A stretch of DNA of 64,000 bases, from the NCBI GenBank assembly GCA_902606115.1, contig CACLFM010000003.1, positions 35,935-99,934 of the forward strand, read 5' to 3'. The notes beneath the pieces are model-generated. The model worked only from the letters and a program-made list of their open reading frames with translations. It did not search any database and was not told where the DNA came from. Source of the DNA: an uncultured Pelagibacteraceae bacterium (GTDB lineage Bacteria > Pseudomonadota > Alphaproteobacteria > Pelagibacterales > Pelagibacteraceae). Each line of letters begins with the position of its first letter. The stretch's first letter is position 1. Of the stretch, positions 39,651 through 49,425 are shown piece by piece. The translations under genes and the position numbers were made by a program.

Positions 39651-40274
39651 ATGTGTGGCAGGTACGTAATTACCAAACCAGTTGAAAAAACTGTTAAAAT
39701 TGTAAAATCATCGACAACAGTTAAAGATGATGAAAACTTTAATGCACACCCAAGTCAAGTATTACCAATTATAAAATCATATTCAAATGGCAAGACTTTA
39801 GAGTTAGTAAAGTGGGGAATGGTGCCATCATGGGCAAAACAAAAAGATTTTAGGCCTTTGATAAATGCCAGAATAGAAACAATTGATGAGAAAGTTTCTT
39901 TTAAAAAACTTATAAAAACAACAAGATGTGTTGCTGTAATGGATGGCTTTTATGAGTGGAAACGATCTAAAGAAAATAAAACACCATTTTATTTCATGAG
40001 AGAAGACAAAAAACCTTTATATGTTGCAGGGATTTTTGAAAACAATGAATTTTGTTTAATTACAGAAGAGGCTAGTGAAAATGTTATGAATATTCATCAT
40101 AGACAACCAGTAATTTTAGATAATAACGAAATTAATAATTACTTAGATCTTAAAAAAGATGGAAAAAAATATCTTAGTCAGATTAAGAAAGTCCCTCTAA
40201 ATTTTTATGAGATATCTAAAGAAGTTAACAAACCCACAAATAACTATCCATCATTGATTAGTAAGTTAAATTAA
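39651..40274 (+). CDS. SOS response-associated peptidase (YedK/HMCES family)
   Basis: MCGRYVI (catalytic Cys2), INARIETIDEKVSFK, GFYEWKR, HHRQPVIL. Confidence 0.93.
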   Translation: MCGRYVITKPVEKTVKIVKSSTTVKDDENFNAHPSQVLPIIKSYSNGKTLELVKWGMVPSWAKQKDFRPLINARIETIDEKVSFKKLIKTTRCVAVMDGFYEWKRSKENKTPFYFMREDKKPLYVAGIFENNEFCLITEEASENVMNIHHRQPVILDNNEINNYLDLKKDGKKYLSQIKKVPLNFYEISKEVNKPTNNYPSLISKLN

Positions 40275-40276
40275 TA

Positions 40277-40804
40277 ATGGATTTAACTAAGTATAAAAAT
40301 AAAAGTAGAATTCTATTAATTAAATCCCCAAACTATAAATTAAAAGATTATTTAAATATTAAAGATATTTATCAAAAACATATAAAGAAATTTCACAAAA
40401 GACATATAAAATTAATTACAAAAATAGATAAGAAAGGTTTTAAAATAAATTTAATTGATTTTGATGGCAAAATAAAAAAAGTGTTGAATAAAGTTAATAC
40501 CAATAGTTTATTTAAATATATTGATACTTTAAAAGTTAGTAGTGAAGTAAAACCAATAAATTTATCTCTATTTTCAGACTATAATCCTAAAACTACCACA
40601 CATGGATTAGGTTTTAAAAATAAAGAAAAAGCTTTATATACTGTTGATACGATTAAAAACAGACCTATCAAATATCAAGTAAATGTAATTGCAACTATGT
40701 TAGGACGTGCAAAAAAACACCCCCATAAAACAAAAGATATGAACGATGCGATAAAAGTTTTTAGTAAATGGATGTCTAATTATAAAGAAAGTTCTAAGAA
40801 GTAA
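40277..40804 (+). CDS. Putative two-domain protein: DUF4174-like N-terminus plus a separate conserved-looking C-terminal module
   Basis: KYKNKSRILLIKSPNYKL…KINLIDFDGKIKKVL, then HGLGFKNKEKALYTVDTIKNRPIKYQVNVIATMLGRAKKHPHKTKDMNDAIKVFSKWM. Confidence 0.5.
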   Translation: MDLTKYKNKSRILLIKSPNYKLKDYLNIKDIYQKHIKKFHKRHIKLITKIDKKGFKINLIDFDGKIKKVLNKVNTNSLFKYIDTLKVSSEVKPINLSLFSDYNPKTTTHGLGFKNKEKALYTVDTIKNRPIKYQVNVIATMLGRAKKHPHKTKDMNDAIKVFSKWMSNYKESSKK

Positions 40805-41015
40805 TTTTATCTACAAATTTTTTAACTACCGGGGCAAGACTTAATACAGTTATAATTGCAATTGGTAAGCTTACTGACCAAGCTCTCAAAAACCGTTTAA
40901 TATATAATTCATCTAGACCGGTGTTAATATAAGTAATTAACAAAGTCATAATAAGACTTGTAAAAAATCCTACAATTAATGTAAAAAGTAATTGAGAGTA
41001 TTTTTTTGGTAACAT
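40794..41015 (-). CDS. DUF2798 family membrane protein
   Basis: Two TM segments, FFTSLIMTLLITYINTGLDELYIKRFLRAWSVSLPIAI. Confidence 0.8.
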   Translation of the reverse strand: MLPKKYSQLLFTLIVGFFTSLIMTLLITYINTGLDELYIKRFLRAWSVSLPIAIITVLSLAPVVKKFVDKITS

Positions 41016-41083
41016 CTACTTAGGTAATTTTGTTGATCAAGTTTCTTGATGAATTATTTTAACATATTTAAATTTAAAGCTAT

Positions 41084-41467
41084 TTATTTTTTCATAGCAT
41101 TAAACATACTTAGAGTATCATCAAAAGTCATCATAGTAATCATTTTTCCACTATCACTTACTTCAAAGAAATGACCAAACATAGTTTCCATACCATCCGC
41201 TGACCCTTTTACTCTTACAAAAACTTTATTTCCTTCACTTATCATATCTATAGGTTCAACTTTAAAGTTGGACCATTTTTCTGGAATTTTAGAAAATGCT
41301 CCCATCATTGCTTGTGGTCCTTTGTGCACTCCAGACAAAGGATGGATACCTTCTTTTCCAGGGAAAGTCCAAGTAGTATTTTCATCTACTAACTCTTTAA
41401 AAAAAGTCTCCATGTCATGTTTATTAAAAAGATCATAACCTAATTTCACTCTTTCTTTTGCATTCAT
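41084..41467 (-). CDS. SnoaL/NTF2-like protein
   Basis: GYDLFNKHDMETFFKELVDENTTWTFPGKEG…LSGVHKGPQAM. Confidence 0.8.
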   Translation of the reverse strand: MNAKERVKLGYDLFNKHDMETFFKELVDENTTWTFPGKEGIHPLSGVHKGPQAMMGAFSKIPEKWSNFKVEPIDMISEGNKVFVRVKGSADGMETMFGHFFEVSDSGKMITMMTFDDTLSMFNAMKK

Positions 41468-41495
41468 TTGTTTCTCCTTTTGTTTATTAGTTTAA

Positions 41496-41783
41496 TTACA
41501 CTCCTTTAATTATAATTAAATTACCTTCAGAATTTTTTTGGCGAAGTTCTTTGACTGGTTTGTATAAATCTGAGTTATACCACTCTAATGCTTTTTCGTA
41601 AGTGGGAAATTCAATAATTACATTTCTAGTATAATCCCATTTACCTTCCATAGATGTATATTCACCAGCTCTTACAACATACTTACCACCGAATTGTTTT
41701 ATAGTTTCAGGAACTTGCTCAGCGTAAACTTTAAAACCTTCTTTGTTAGTCATATTAATTTGAGCGATTACGTAACCAGGCAT
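41496..41783 (-). CDS. DUF1330 family protein
   Basis: YVIAQINMTNKEGFKVYAEQVPETIKQFGGKYVVRAG…RNVIIEFPTYEKALEWYNSDLYKPVKELR. Confidence 0.9.
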   Translation of the reverse strand: MPGYVIAQINMTNKEGFKVYAEQVPETIKQFGGKYVVRAGEYTSMEGKWDYTRNVIIEFPTYEKALEWYNSDLYKPVKELRQKNSEGNLIIIKGV

Positions 41784-41798
41784 CTTAGTTATTTATTA

Positions 41799-42080
41799 TT
41801 AATTTCTAAAATCCATAATGTTTCCACACTCTTCTGGATCAGTCTCAAACATACTGTTCATATCGCCAAGTTGTTCTATAATTGCTTCTTTGCTTTCAGC
41901 TTCCCATCTACAAAATACTTTCATAGAATCTCCTGCTCCGACCATAGTAACTAAGCATCTTGCTTTTGCACCTGTTACACCTTTTTTAAGATCCTCATGT
42001 GAAGTTGAAGTAACAAAATCCATAAATTTTTTCTTCATCTCTTCAGATTTAAACATGTGTGTTGCTAAATAGTTTTTCAT
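41799..42080 (-). CDS. Hypothetical ferredoxin-fold-like small protein
   Basis: 93 aa ORF with RBS-like AAAGGAT upstream, in line with co-directional neighbours. Confidence 0.6.
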   Translation of the reverse strand: MKNYLATHMFKSEEMKKKFMDFVTSTSHEDLKKGVTGAKARCLVTMVGAGDSMKVFCRWEAESKEAIIEQLGDMNSMFETDPEECGNIMDFRN

Positions 42081-42160
42081 AATTATCCTTTCGTTTATTT
42101 AATTTTAGTTAATATAATTTATTAAGGTAAAGGTTTTATTACAAATGAGGAATGCGTTTT

Positions 42161-43162
42161 TTAGATCCAACTAGGAACAGGAAGACCTTTTTCCTGTAAA
42201 AACTTTTTATTAAACAGCTTAGAGTTGTATTTATCAGATCGATCACAAAGTATTGTGACAATTGTTTTTCCTGGTCCTAATTTTTTACCTAATTTAATAG
42301 CTCCAGTAACGTTGATTGCACAACTAGTTCCTAAACTCAAACCTTCATTTTGAATTAAGTCATATAGAACTGGTAGAGCTTCTTTATCAGTTACTTTAAA
42401 AGCACCATCAATTTTAGCTTTTGCAAAATTAGCAGTCACTCTACTTGATCCTATTCCTTCAGTAATTGAACTTCCTGAAGATTTTAATTCACCATTTTCA
42501 ATATGATCAAAAAGGGAAGAACCATCAGGATCAGCTAAAAATATTTTTATATCTTTATTTTTTTCTTTTAGAAAACTACTTACTCCCCCAATTGTACCTC
42601 CGGTTCCAGAGGAACAAACAAATCCATCCACCTTACCGTTTGTTTGTATCCAGATCTCTGGTCCAGTTGTTTCATAATGACCTTTTGAATTTGAAGTATT
42701 ATCAAATTGATTAGCCCAAACTACACCATGATTATTAGAACTTTTTAAGTCATCCGCTAATTTTGCTGCTACTTTTACAAAATTACCATCATCTTTATAT
42801 GGTTTAGGTGGCACTAACCTTAAGTCAGCACCCATATTTCTGAGCATATCTTTTTTCTCTTGAGTTTGATCTTCGTTCATAACAATGATTGTTTTATATC
42901 CTACAGAATTTCCAATTAAACATAAGCCAATTCCTGTATTGCCAGCTGTTCCTTCAACAATTGTTCCACCTTTTGAAATTAGTTTTTTTTCTTCTGCATC
43001 TCTAATTAATGCAAGTGCAGCTCTATCTTTAACAGACCCACCAGGATTTAAATATTCTGCTTTTCCATAAATATTACATCCAGTTATTTCAGATGCAGCT
43101 CTTAGTTTTACTAGAGGAGTATTTCCAATTCCTTCTATAAAATTGTTTTGTGGTTTATTCAT
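42161..43162 (-). CDS. cysK: Cysteine synthase A
   Basis: GNTPLVKLRAASE, GGSVKDRAAL, EGTAGNTGIGL, SGTGGTIGGVS. Confidence 0.93.
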   Translation of the reverse strand: MNKPQNNFIEGIGNTPLVKLRAASEITGCNIYGKAEYLNPGGSVKDRAALALIRDAEEKKLISKGGTIVEGTAGNTGIGLCLIGNSVGYKTIIVMNEDQTQEKKDMLRNMGADLRLVPPKPYKDDGNFVKVAAKLADDLKSSNNHGVVWANQFDNTSNSKGHYETTGPEIWIQTNGKVDGFVCSSGTGGTIGGVSSFLKEKNKDIKIFLADPDGSSLFDHIENGELKSSGSSITEGIGSSRVTANFAKAKIDGAFKVTDKEALPVLYDLIQNEGLSLGTSCAINVTGAIKLGKKLGPGKTIVTILCDRSDKYNSKLFNKKFLQEKGLPVPSWI

Positions 43163-43744
43163 TTAATTTTTATCACTATCTTGAGTAATACCGTATGGTT
43201 TAAAGTTTTGATCTTCAGTTGTAACTTCACCAACATTCTTTGCAGGTATTCCAACCATTACTGAATTTTCATCAACATTTTTTGTTACTACAGCATTAGC
43301 ACCAATTTTTGCATTTTTTCCTACAACAACAGGTCCTAATATTTGTGCACCAGACCCAACCACTACATTCTCCATTAATGTTGGATGTCTTTTTGTATTT
43401 CTTTGATCATCCGAATTTATACTTGGAGAAATTCCTCCTAAAGTCACCATATGATAAATGGTTACGTTATCACCTATATCTGAAGTTTCTCCGATAACCA
43501 CTCCCATACCGTGATCTATAAATAAGTTTTTACCAATCTTTGCATTAGGATGAATTTCTATTCCAGTTAAAAATCTAGAAAACTGAGAAATAATTCTTGC
43601 AATCAAATTAAATTTTGCAATCGCAAAAAAGTTTGCAATTCGATGAAAGAAAACAGCTTTTGCTCCAGGATAAGTTAATATTACACTTAGCTTTGATTTG
43701 GCAGCTGGATCTCTTTTGATAATAGAATTTAAAAATTCATTCAT
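43163..43744 (-). CDS. cysE: Serine O-acetyltransferase
   Basis: Left-handed beta-helix repeats, [40 protein letters not shown]. Confidence 0.93.
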   Translation of the reverse strand: MNEFLNSIIKRDPAAKSKLSVILTYPGAKAVFFHRIANFFAIAKFNLIARIISQFSRFLTGIEIHPNAKIGKNLFIDHGMGVVIGETSDIGDNVTIYHMVTLGGISPSINSDDQRNTKRHPTLMENVVVGSGAQILGPVVVGKNAKIGANAVVTKNVDENSVMVGIPAKNVGEVTTEDQNFKPYGITQDSDKN

Positions 43745-43759
43745 GTTAATTACAGTTTT

Positions 43760-44458
43760 TTATGCTTTAACTTGATTTAAAGTTAAACCCTTAAGATTAG
43801 CTGGAACAGCTACATCCATCATTTTTGGGTTAGCAAGATTAAGGTTATTCATTATTTCTACATATTGGTCAACAGAATTAACTTGTAATCTTGGATTATT
43901 TTTTCTTTCCGATCCAATTGTAGAATGTTTTTTACCATTATAATCATGCGCAGGAAATACAATTGTATTTTCTGGTAATTTTAACAATTTATTAAATATA
44001 GAGTCGTACTGTTGTTTTGCATTTCCATTTTGAAAATCAGTCCTTCCAGTACCATTAATTAAAAGAGTATCACCTGTGAAAACTCTATCATTCATTAAAA
44101 AACTATACGAACAATCAGTATGTCCAGGCGTATACATTACCTTTAAATTAATATTATCAATTTTGACGTTTTCATCCTCTTTAACTCTTAAATCAACAAC
44201 TTCTGATTTTGAATTATCTCCCATTATTTTTGTACAACTAGTTCTTTTGCTTAATTCGTTTAGACCAGTTATGTGATCTGCATGAATGTGAGTATCAATT
44301 ACTTTTACTAATTTTAATTCTAATTTATTTAATAGTTTTAAATATTCATCAGTATGTTCTAAAACTGGATCAATAATTAAAGCCTCTCTACCTTTGCCAC
44401 TTGAGAGTATGTACGTGTAGGTTGAAGATTTTTCATCAAATAATTGTTCAAATATCAT
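43760..44458 (-). CDS. MBL-fold hydrolase, ETHE1-like persulfide dioxygenase
   Basis: DTHIHADHITG, YTPGHTDCSYSF, GTGRTDFQNG, PAHDYNG; start moved to MIFEQLF. Confidence 0.85.
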   Translation of the reverse strand: MIFEQLFDEKSSTYTYILSSGKGREALIIDPVLEHTDEYLKLLNKLELKLVKVIDTHIHADHITGLNELSKRTSCTKIMGDNSKSEVVDLRVKEDENVKIDNINLKVMYTPGHTDCSYSFLMNDRVFTGDTLLINGTGRTDFQNGNAKQQYDSIFNKLLKLPENTIVFPAHDYNGKKHSTIGSERKNNPRLQVNSVDQYVEIMNNLNLANPKMMDVAVPANLKGLTLNQVKA

Positions 44459-44533
44459 ATTAATGATCACTTTATAAAAAATTGCATAGCAAATCAATCT
44501 TGCATATAATTTGTTTATAAAAAGGAGAGGTAA

Positions 44534-45196
44534 ATGACTTTAAAAATAAACAGTTTAGCACCAGACTTTACAGCTAAAACAACCATAGGTGATATATCAT
44601 TTCATGAATGGTTAGGAGATAGTTGGGGTGTTCTATTTTCGCACCCAAAAGATTTTACACCAGTTTGCACAACTGAACTAGGATCTTTAGCAAGAATGAA
44701 ACCAGAATTTGATAAGAGAAATGTCAAAGTAATAGGTTTAAGTGTGGACCCAGTTTCAGATCATGTTAAATGGTTGGATGACATTAAAGATGTTACGGGT
44801 ATGAAGCCTGATTATCCAATTATCGCAGACGAGGATCTAAAAATTGCAAAACTTTACAACATGTTAGAAGGTGATGCAGGCACTACTTCAATGGGAAGAA
44901 CTGCGGTTGATAACCAAACAGTTAGGACAGTTTTTATAATTAGACCAGATAAAAGAGTTGGTTTGTTTTTAACTTATCCAATGGCAACAGGAAGAAACTT
45001 TATGGAGTTATTAAGATCAATAGACTCTATGCAGCTTACTGCAAAACATAAAGTAGCAACACCTGCTGATTGGAAAAAAGGAGAAGAAGTTATTATTGTT
45101 CCTGCAGTTAAGGATGATGAAGCTAAGAAATTATTTCCTGATGGTTGGAATGCAGTTAAACCTTATTTAAGAAAAGTACCAGATCCATCAAAATAG
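44534..45196 (+). CDS. Peroxiredoxin (1-Cys Prx6-type)
   Basis: FSHPKDFTPVCTTELGSLARM, GRNFMELLRSIDSMQLT. Confidence 0.95.
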   Translation: MTLKINSLAPDFTAKTTIGDISFHEWLGDSWGVLFSHPKDFTPVCTTELGSLARMKPEFDKRNVKVIGLSVDPVSDHVKWLDDIKDVTGMKPDYPIIADEDLKIAKLYNMLEGDAGTTSMGRTAVDNQTVRTVFIIRPDKRVGLFLTYPMATGRNFMELLRSIDSMQLTAKHKVATPADWKKGEEVIIVPAVKDDEAKKLFPDGWNAVKPYLRKVPDPSK

Positions 45197-45197
45197 A

Positions 45198-45851
45198 TTG
45201 GATAATAAGATTTTAATCGAACAATCTCAGCATTGGGAAAATAGTTTCTCAAGTAAGCCTGAGATGTTTGGTTCTGAACCAAGTCATTCTGCAAAGATAG
45301 CTTTAGAAAATTTTAAGAAAAATAATGTTAAACAGATCATTGAACTCGGAGCAGGATTAGGACGAGACACAATCTTTTTTGCTAAAAATTCTATTAAAGT
45401 AACTGCGTTAGATTACAGTCCAACGGCTGTTGAAATAATAAAAAAGAAATCAGACAGTTTAGGGTTAAGTGATTTTATTGATGCTCAAACACACGACTTA
45501 AGACAAAAATTAAATTTTAAAGATGATAGTTTTGAGTGTTGTTACTCACACATGCTTTATTGTATGGCTTTCACAAACTCTGAACTAGAAAATTTAAACA
45601 ACGAGATATGTAGAGTTATAAATAAAGACTCTATAAATATTTATACAGTTAGAAACCATACGGATGCAGATTATAAAAAAGGTATACATAGAGGAGAAGA
45701 CTTATACGAAATGAATGGATATATTGTTCATTATTTTTCAGATGAAAAAATTAAAAAGTTATTAAAAGGATTTAAAAATTTAAGCATTGATCACTTTGAT
45801 GAAGGAGATTTCCCAAGAAAATTATCCTTAGTTATTAATCAAAAAATTTAA
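45198..45851 (+). CDS. Class I SAM-dependent methyltransferase (TehB-like)
   Basis: IIELGAGLGRDTIFFAKNSIKVTALDYSPTAVEI; TTG start. Confidence 0.85.
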   Translation: MDNKILIEQSQHWENSFSSKPEMFGSEPSHSAKIALENFKKNNVKQIIELGAGLGRDTIFFAKNSIKVTALDYSPTAVEIIKKKSDSLGLSDFIDAQTHDLRQKLNFKDDSFECCYSHMLYCMAFTNSELENLNNEICRVINKDSINIYTVRNHTDADYKKGIHRGEDLYEMNGYIVHYFSDEKIKKLLKGFKNLSIDHFDEGDFPRKLSLVINQKI

Positions 45852-45852
45852 A

Positions 45853-46467
45853 ATGGAATACTTATTAATTGGTTTTTTTACTGGTTTAAGTTTGATTTTA
45901 GCACTTGGTGCTCAAAATATTTTTGTAATAGAGCAAGGCTTAAAGAGACAATATACTTTTTTAGTTTGTTTAATTTGTTCAATTTCTGATTATTTATTAA
46001 TATTTTTAGGTATTATTTTATTTGAATATTTTCAAAGTTATTTCAATCAAACAATTGAACTTATATTAAATATTTTACTATTGATATTTTTAATATATTT
46101 CATTTACTCTAAAATAAGATTAAGTTTTTCCAATATTGATTTCTCTACTTATAAAATTGACGATACTTTTAAAAGTATTGTTTTAAAAACTTTAGGATTT
46201 ACTTATCTAAACCCACATGTTTATTCAGATACAGTATTTTTTTTAGGAAATTTCTCTAAAAATTTTGCTTTAGTTAATAAAATATATTTTGGTTTAGGTG
46301 CTACGATATCTTCTTTTTTATTTTTTTTTACCATCGGTTATTTAGCAAAATATTCTTCTAAATATTTAAATAATAAAAAAACCTGGTTTTATATAAACAT
46401 ATTAGTTATTCTTTTTATGTCTGTTTTGTCTTTATATATTCTAAACACCATTCTTAATTTCTATTGA
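45853..46467 (+). CDS. LysE/ArgO-family amino acid exporter
   Basis: FFTGLSLILALGAQNIFVIEQGLKRQY, LGFTYLNPHVYSDTVFFLG. Confidence 0.92.
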   Translation: MEYLLIGFFTGLSLILALGAQNIFVIEQGLKRQYTFLVCLICSISDYLLIFLGIILFEYFQSYFNQTIELILNILLLIFLIYFIYSKIRLSFSNIDFSTYKIDDTFKSIVLKTLGFTYLNPHVYSDTVFFLGNFSKNFALVNKIYFGLGATISSFLFFFTIGYLAKYSSKYLNNKKTWFYINILVILFMSVLSLYILNTILNFY

Positions 46468-46534
46468 TATAGAACACTTTTAAACGTCAATTTAGACCCA
46501 TTGGATTTTAAATTAAAATAACTAAATAAGAAGT

Positions 46535-47197
46535 ATGAACAATTTAGAAAAGCATTATGAGCCAAATAACTTTAGCGATAAAGTTGCTTTAGGCTTTACG
46601 AAGTTTTTAAGACTTTTAGCCGATACTTTTTTTAAGAAAAGATATGGCCATAGAGCTGTTGTTCTAGAAACAGTTGCTGCGGTACCTGGAATGGTAGCTG
46701 GAATGCTAATTCACTTAAAATCTTTAAGAAAAATGGAGGATGATAAAGGCTGGATTAAAATTCTTTTAGATGAAGCAGAAAATGAAAGAATGCATTTAAT
46801 GACTTTTATTCATGTTGCAAAACCAACGTGGATTGAAAGAGTTATTATTTTGATGGCTCAATTTATTTTTATTGTTACATACGCTATCATTTATTTAGTA
46901 TCTCAAAGAACTGCTCATAGAATTGTTGGTTATTTCGAGGAAGAAGCAGTTAGAAGTTACACAGAATATTTACACGAATTAGAAACTGGCAAAATAAAAG
47001 ATGAGCCAGCTCCAGATGTTGCAATAAATTATTGGAACCTACCTTTGCATGCTACACTAAAAGATGTAGTGAGAGTTATACGTGATGATGAAGCTGGACA
47101 CCGTGATGTAAACCACAGTTTTGCAAATATCATTAATGAAAAAAAATACCCTAAGAAAGACGAGGAATTAAAATCTGAAAGTTTAAAAAGAGAATAA
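46535..47197 (+). CDS. aox: Alternative oxidase (cyanide-insensitive diiron ubiquinol oxidase)
   Basis: All diiron motifs: [38 protein letters not shown]. Confidence 0.95.
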   Translation: MNNLEKHYEPNNFSDKVALGFTKFLRLLADTFFKKRYGHRAVVLETVAAVPGMVAGMLIHLKSLRKMEDDKGWIKILLDEAENERMHLMTFIHVAKPTWIERVIILMAQFIFIVTYAIIYLVSQRTAHRIVGYFEEEAVRSYTEYLHELETGKIKDEPAPDVAINYWNLPLHATLKDVVRVIRDDEAGHRDVNHSFANIINEKKYPKKDEELKSESLKRE

Positions 47198-47201
47198 ATT
47201 T

Positions 47202-48491
47202 CTACTCGTTTGAATATCCATACTTACGTAATCTAACATCACCAGTTCTTGCATGAGCTTCCATGCCTTCATATCTTGAAATCCTAGCAGCAGCTGAACC
47301 AACTTCTTTTGTAGATTCTTTTGTCATTCTTTGAAAACTTAAAGTTTTAATAAATTTACCAACGAATAATCCTCCAGTATATTTACCAGCACCCTTAGTT
47401 GGTAATATATGATTGGTACCAGAACACTTGTCACCATAAGCGACAGTTGTTTCTTCTCCAATAAATAACGAACCGTAGTTTTTTAATCTCTTATGAAACC
47501 ATTCAAGATTTTTGGTTTGTATCTCTAAATGTTCAGGTGCATAGTCATCACTCACTTTAACCATTTCTTCATCCGTATCACATAAAATAACTTCACCGTA
47601 ATCTCTCCAAGCAGCCTCTGCACTTAACCTTGGAACTTCTGGAAGTTTCTCTATTAATTCTGGAACTCGTTTCATCACTTCATCTGCAAGTTTTTGGCTT
47701 GTTGTGTATAACCAACATGGAGAATTATACCCATGCTCTGCTTGACCAACTAAATCGACAGCTACAATCTCTGGATCTGCAGTTTCATCTGCAATAATTC
47801 CAATTTCTGTTGGACCAGCAAATAAATCAATTCCAACTTTTCCAAATAAAATTCTTTTAGCTTCGGCAACAAATTGATTTCCAGGGCCAACTAAAATATC
47901 AGCTGGAGCATTTCCAAACATTCCATATGTCATTGCAGCAATAGCTGGAACACCGCCAAGATTTAAAATTACATCAGCACCACATAAATTTGCTGTATAA
48001 ATTATAGAAGGGTGAGCGCCAATTCCCTCTTTAGGTGGACTGCATGCAATAACATTGTTAACACCAGCAACTTTTGCAGTTGTAACGCTCATTACAGCTG
48101 ATGCTATGTGGGCGTATCTTCCACCTGGTATGTAACAGCCTGCAGTATTAACAGGTACTAACTTTTGACCAGCATATAATCCATTTGATAATTCGACTTC
48201 AAAGTCTTTTCCGTAGTTTGCAAGTTGCGCTTCTGCAAATTTACGAACTCTATCGTATGAAAATTTAATATCGTCTTTAGTTTTTTGATCTAAATTTTTA
48301 TTTATTTCCTCTATTTTTTCTTTTGAAATAATTATTTCTCCATCATATTTATCAAATTTTTTAGTTAATTCCTTACAACCTTCTTCTTTTGATTTTTCGA
48401 GTTCTTTTAAGAGATTTTGAACTATATCTTTTGTTTTAGTGTCATCTGTCGATGCTGTTTTAGATGCTTTTTTTAAATATTTAATCGCCAT
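47202..48491 (-). CDS. HisD-superfamily dehydrogenase, probable sulfopropanediol 3-dehydrogenase (HpsN-like)
   Basis: HisD family motifs (GPGNQFVAEAKR, GPTEI, AEHG, GTNHILPT, EAHA); located with ComC-, Pta- and Tau-like genes rather than his genes. Confidence 0.75.
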   Translation of the reverse strand: MAIKYLKKASKTASTDDTKTKDIVQNLLKELEKSKEEGCKELTKKFDKYDGEIIISKEKIEEINKNLDQKTKDDIKFSYDRVRKFAEAQLANYGKDFEVELSNGLYAGQKLVPVNTAGCYIPGGRYAHIASAVMSVTTAKVAGVNNVIACSPPKEGIGAHPSIIYTANLCGADVILNLGGVPAIAAMTYGMFGNAPADILVGPGNQFVAEAKRILFGKVGIDLFAGPTEIGIIADETADPEIVAVDLVGQAEHGYNSPCWLYTTSQKLADEVMKRVPELIEKLPEVPRLSAEAAWRDYGEVILCDTDEEMVKVSDDYAPEHLEIQTKNLEWFHKRLKNYGSLFIGEETTVAYGDKCSGTNHILPTKGAGKYTGGLFVGKFIKTLSFQRMTKESTKEVGSAAARISRYEGMEAHARTGDVRLRKYGYSNE

Positions 48492-48513
48492 TTTTTAATT
48501 TTATATTGTTTTA

Positions 48514-49425
48514 TTAATCTAATGCAACAACTGCAGCAGCTATAGAAGCTAATCTTGCCGTTGCCTCATCAGACCTACTTGTAATAACAACTGGCACTTT
48601 TCCCCCTACAACAACACCTGCAGCACATGCTCCCATAAAATATATCATTATTTTTACTAAAGCATTTCCTGTCTCAACACTAGGTACCAAAAGTACATCA
48701 GCATCTCCTGCAACTATATTTTTAATTCCTTTAATTTCTGCAGATTTTTTTGAAATACAGTTATCAAATGCTAATGGGCCAAATACATCTGCATCTAAAT
48801 TTTCTTTTTTTGCAAGCTCGGTAATTTCTTTTGCTTCCATTGAACTTTGAATACTATCTAAAACTTCCTCTGTTGCAGATAATACAGCAACTTTTGGCCT
48901 GTTGTTTCCAATTCTTTTTGAAAAATCTATAACGTTTTTTAATATGTGCATTTTTGTTTTAACATTTGGTAAAACATTTAAAGCACCATCGGTTATAATT
49001 AATGACTTATCATCCTTTTCTAATGTCATATGCCAAACATGACTTAATCTAGTTTTACCAAGGAGTTTGTATTCTCTTTTCAAAACTTCTTTCATCAAGA
49101 TATCTGTATGAATGTGACCTTTAACTATAATCTTAACTTTGCCCTGCATTGCAAGTTTTGCTGCAACTGCTGCTGTATTATTTTCTATTGGTTCATGAAT
49201 TATCTCAAATTTTGAAATATCAAAATTTATTTCATTTGCACATTTCTCTATCTCTGGTTTATCCCCAATAAAAATAGGCTTAATCAAATTTTCTTTAACA
49301 GCATCCATAACTGATTGCATTGGAAGTGGTTTTCCAGCATTTACTATTGCTGCGCTTGCCCCTTTATTTTTTAAAGAAGCATTCAGTAAATTAACAGGAC
49401 AAATTATTTGTTTATTAGACAGCAT
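48514..49425 (-). CDS. Phosphate acetyl/butyryltransferase family protein
   Basis: KIIVKGHIHTDILMKEVL…LSHVWHM…LIITDGALNVLPN…ADVFGPLAFDN…GDADVLLVPSVETGN. Confidence 0.88.
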   Translation of the reverse strand: MLSNKQIICPVNLLNASLKNKGASAAIVNAGKPLPMQSVMDAVKENLIKPIFIGDKPEIEKCANEINFDISKFEIIHEPIENNTAAVAAKLAMQGKVKIIVKGHIHTDILMKEVLKREYKLLGKTRLSHVWHMTLEKDDKSLIITDGALNVLPNVKTKMHILKNVIDFSKRIGNNRPKVAVLSATEEVLDSIQSSMEAKEITELAKKENLDADVFGPLAFDNCISKKSAEIKGIKNIVAGDADVLLVPSVETGNALVKIMIYFMGACAAGVVVGGKVPVVITSRSDEATARLASIAAAVVALD

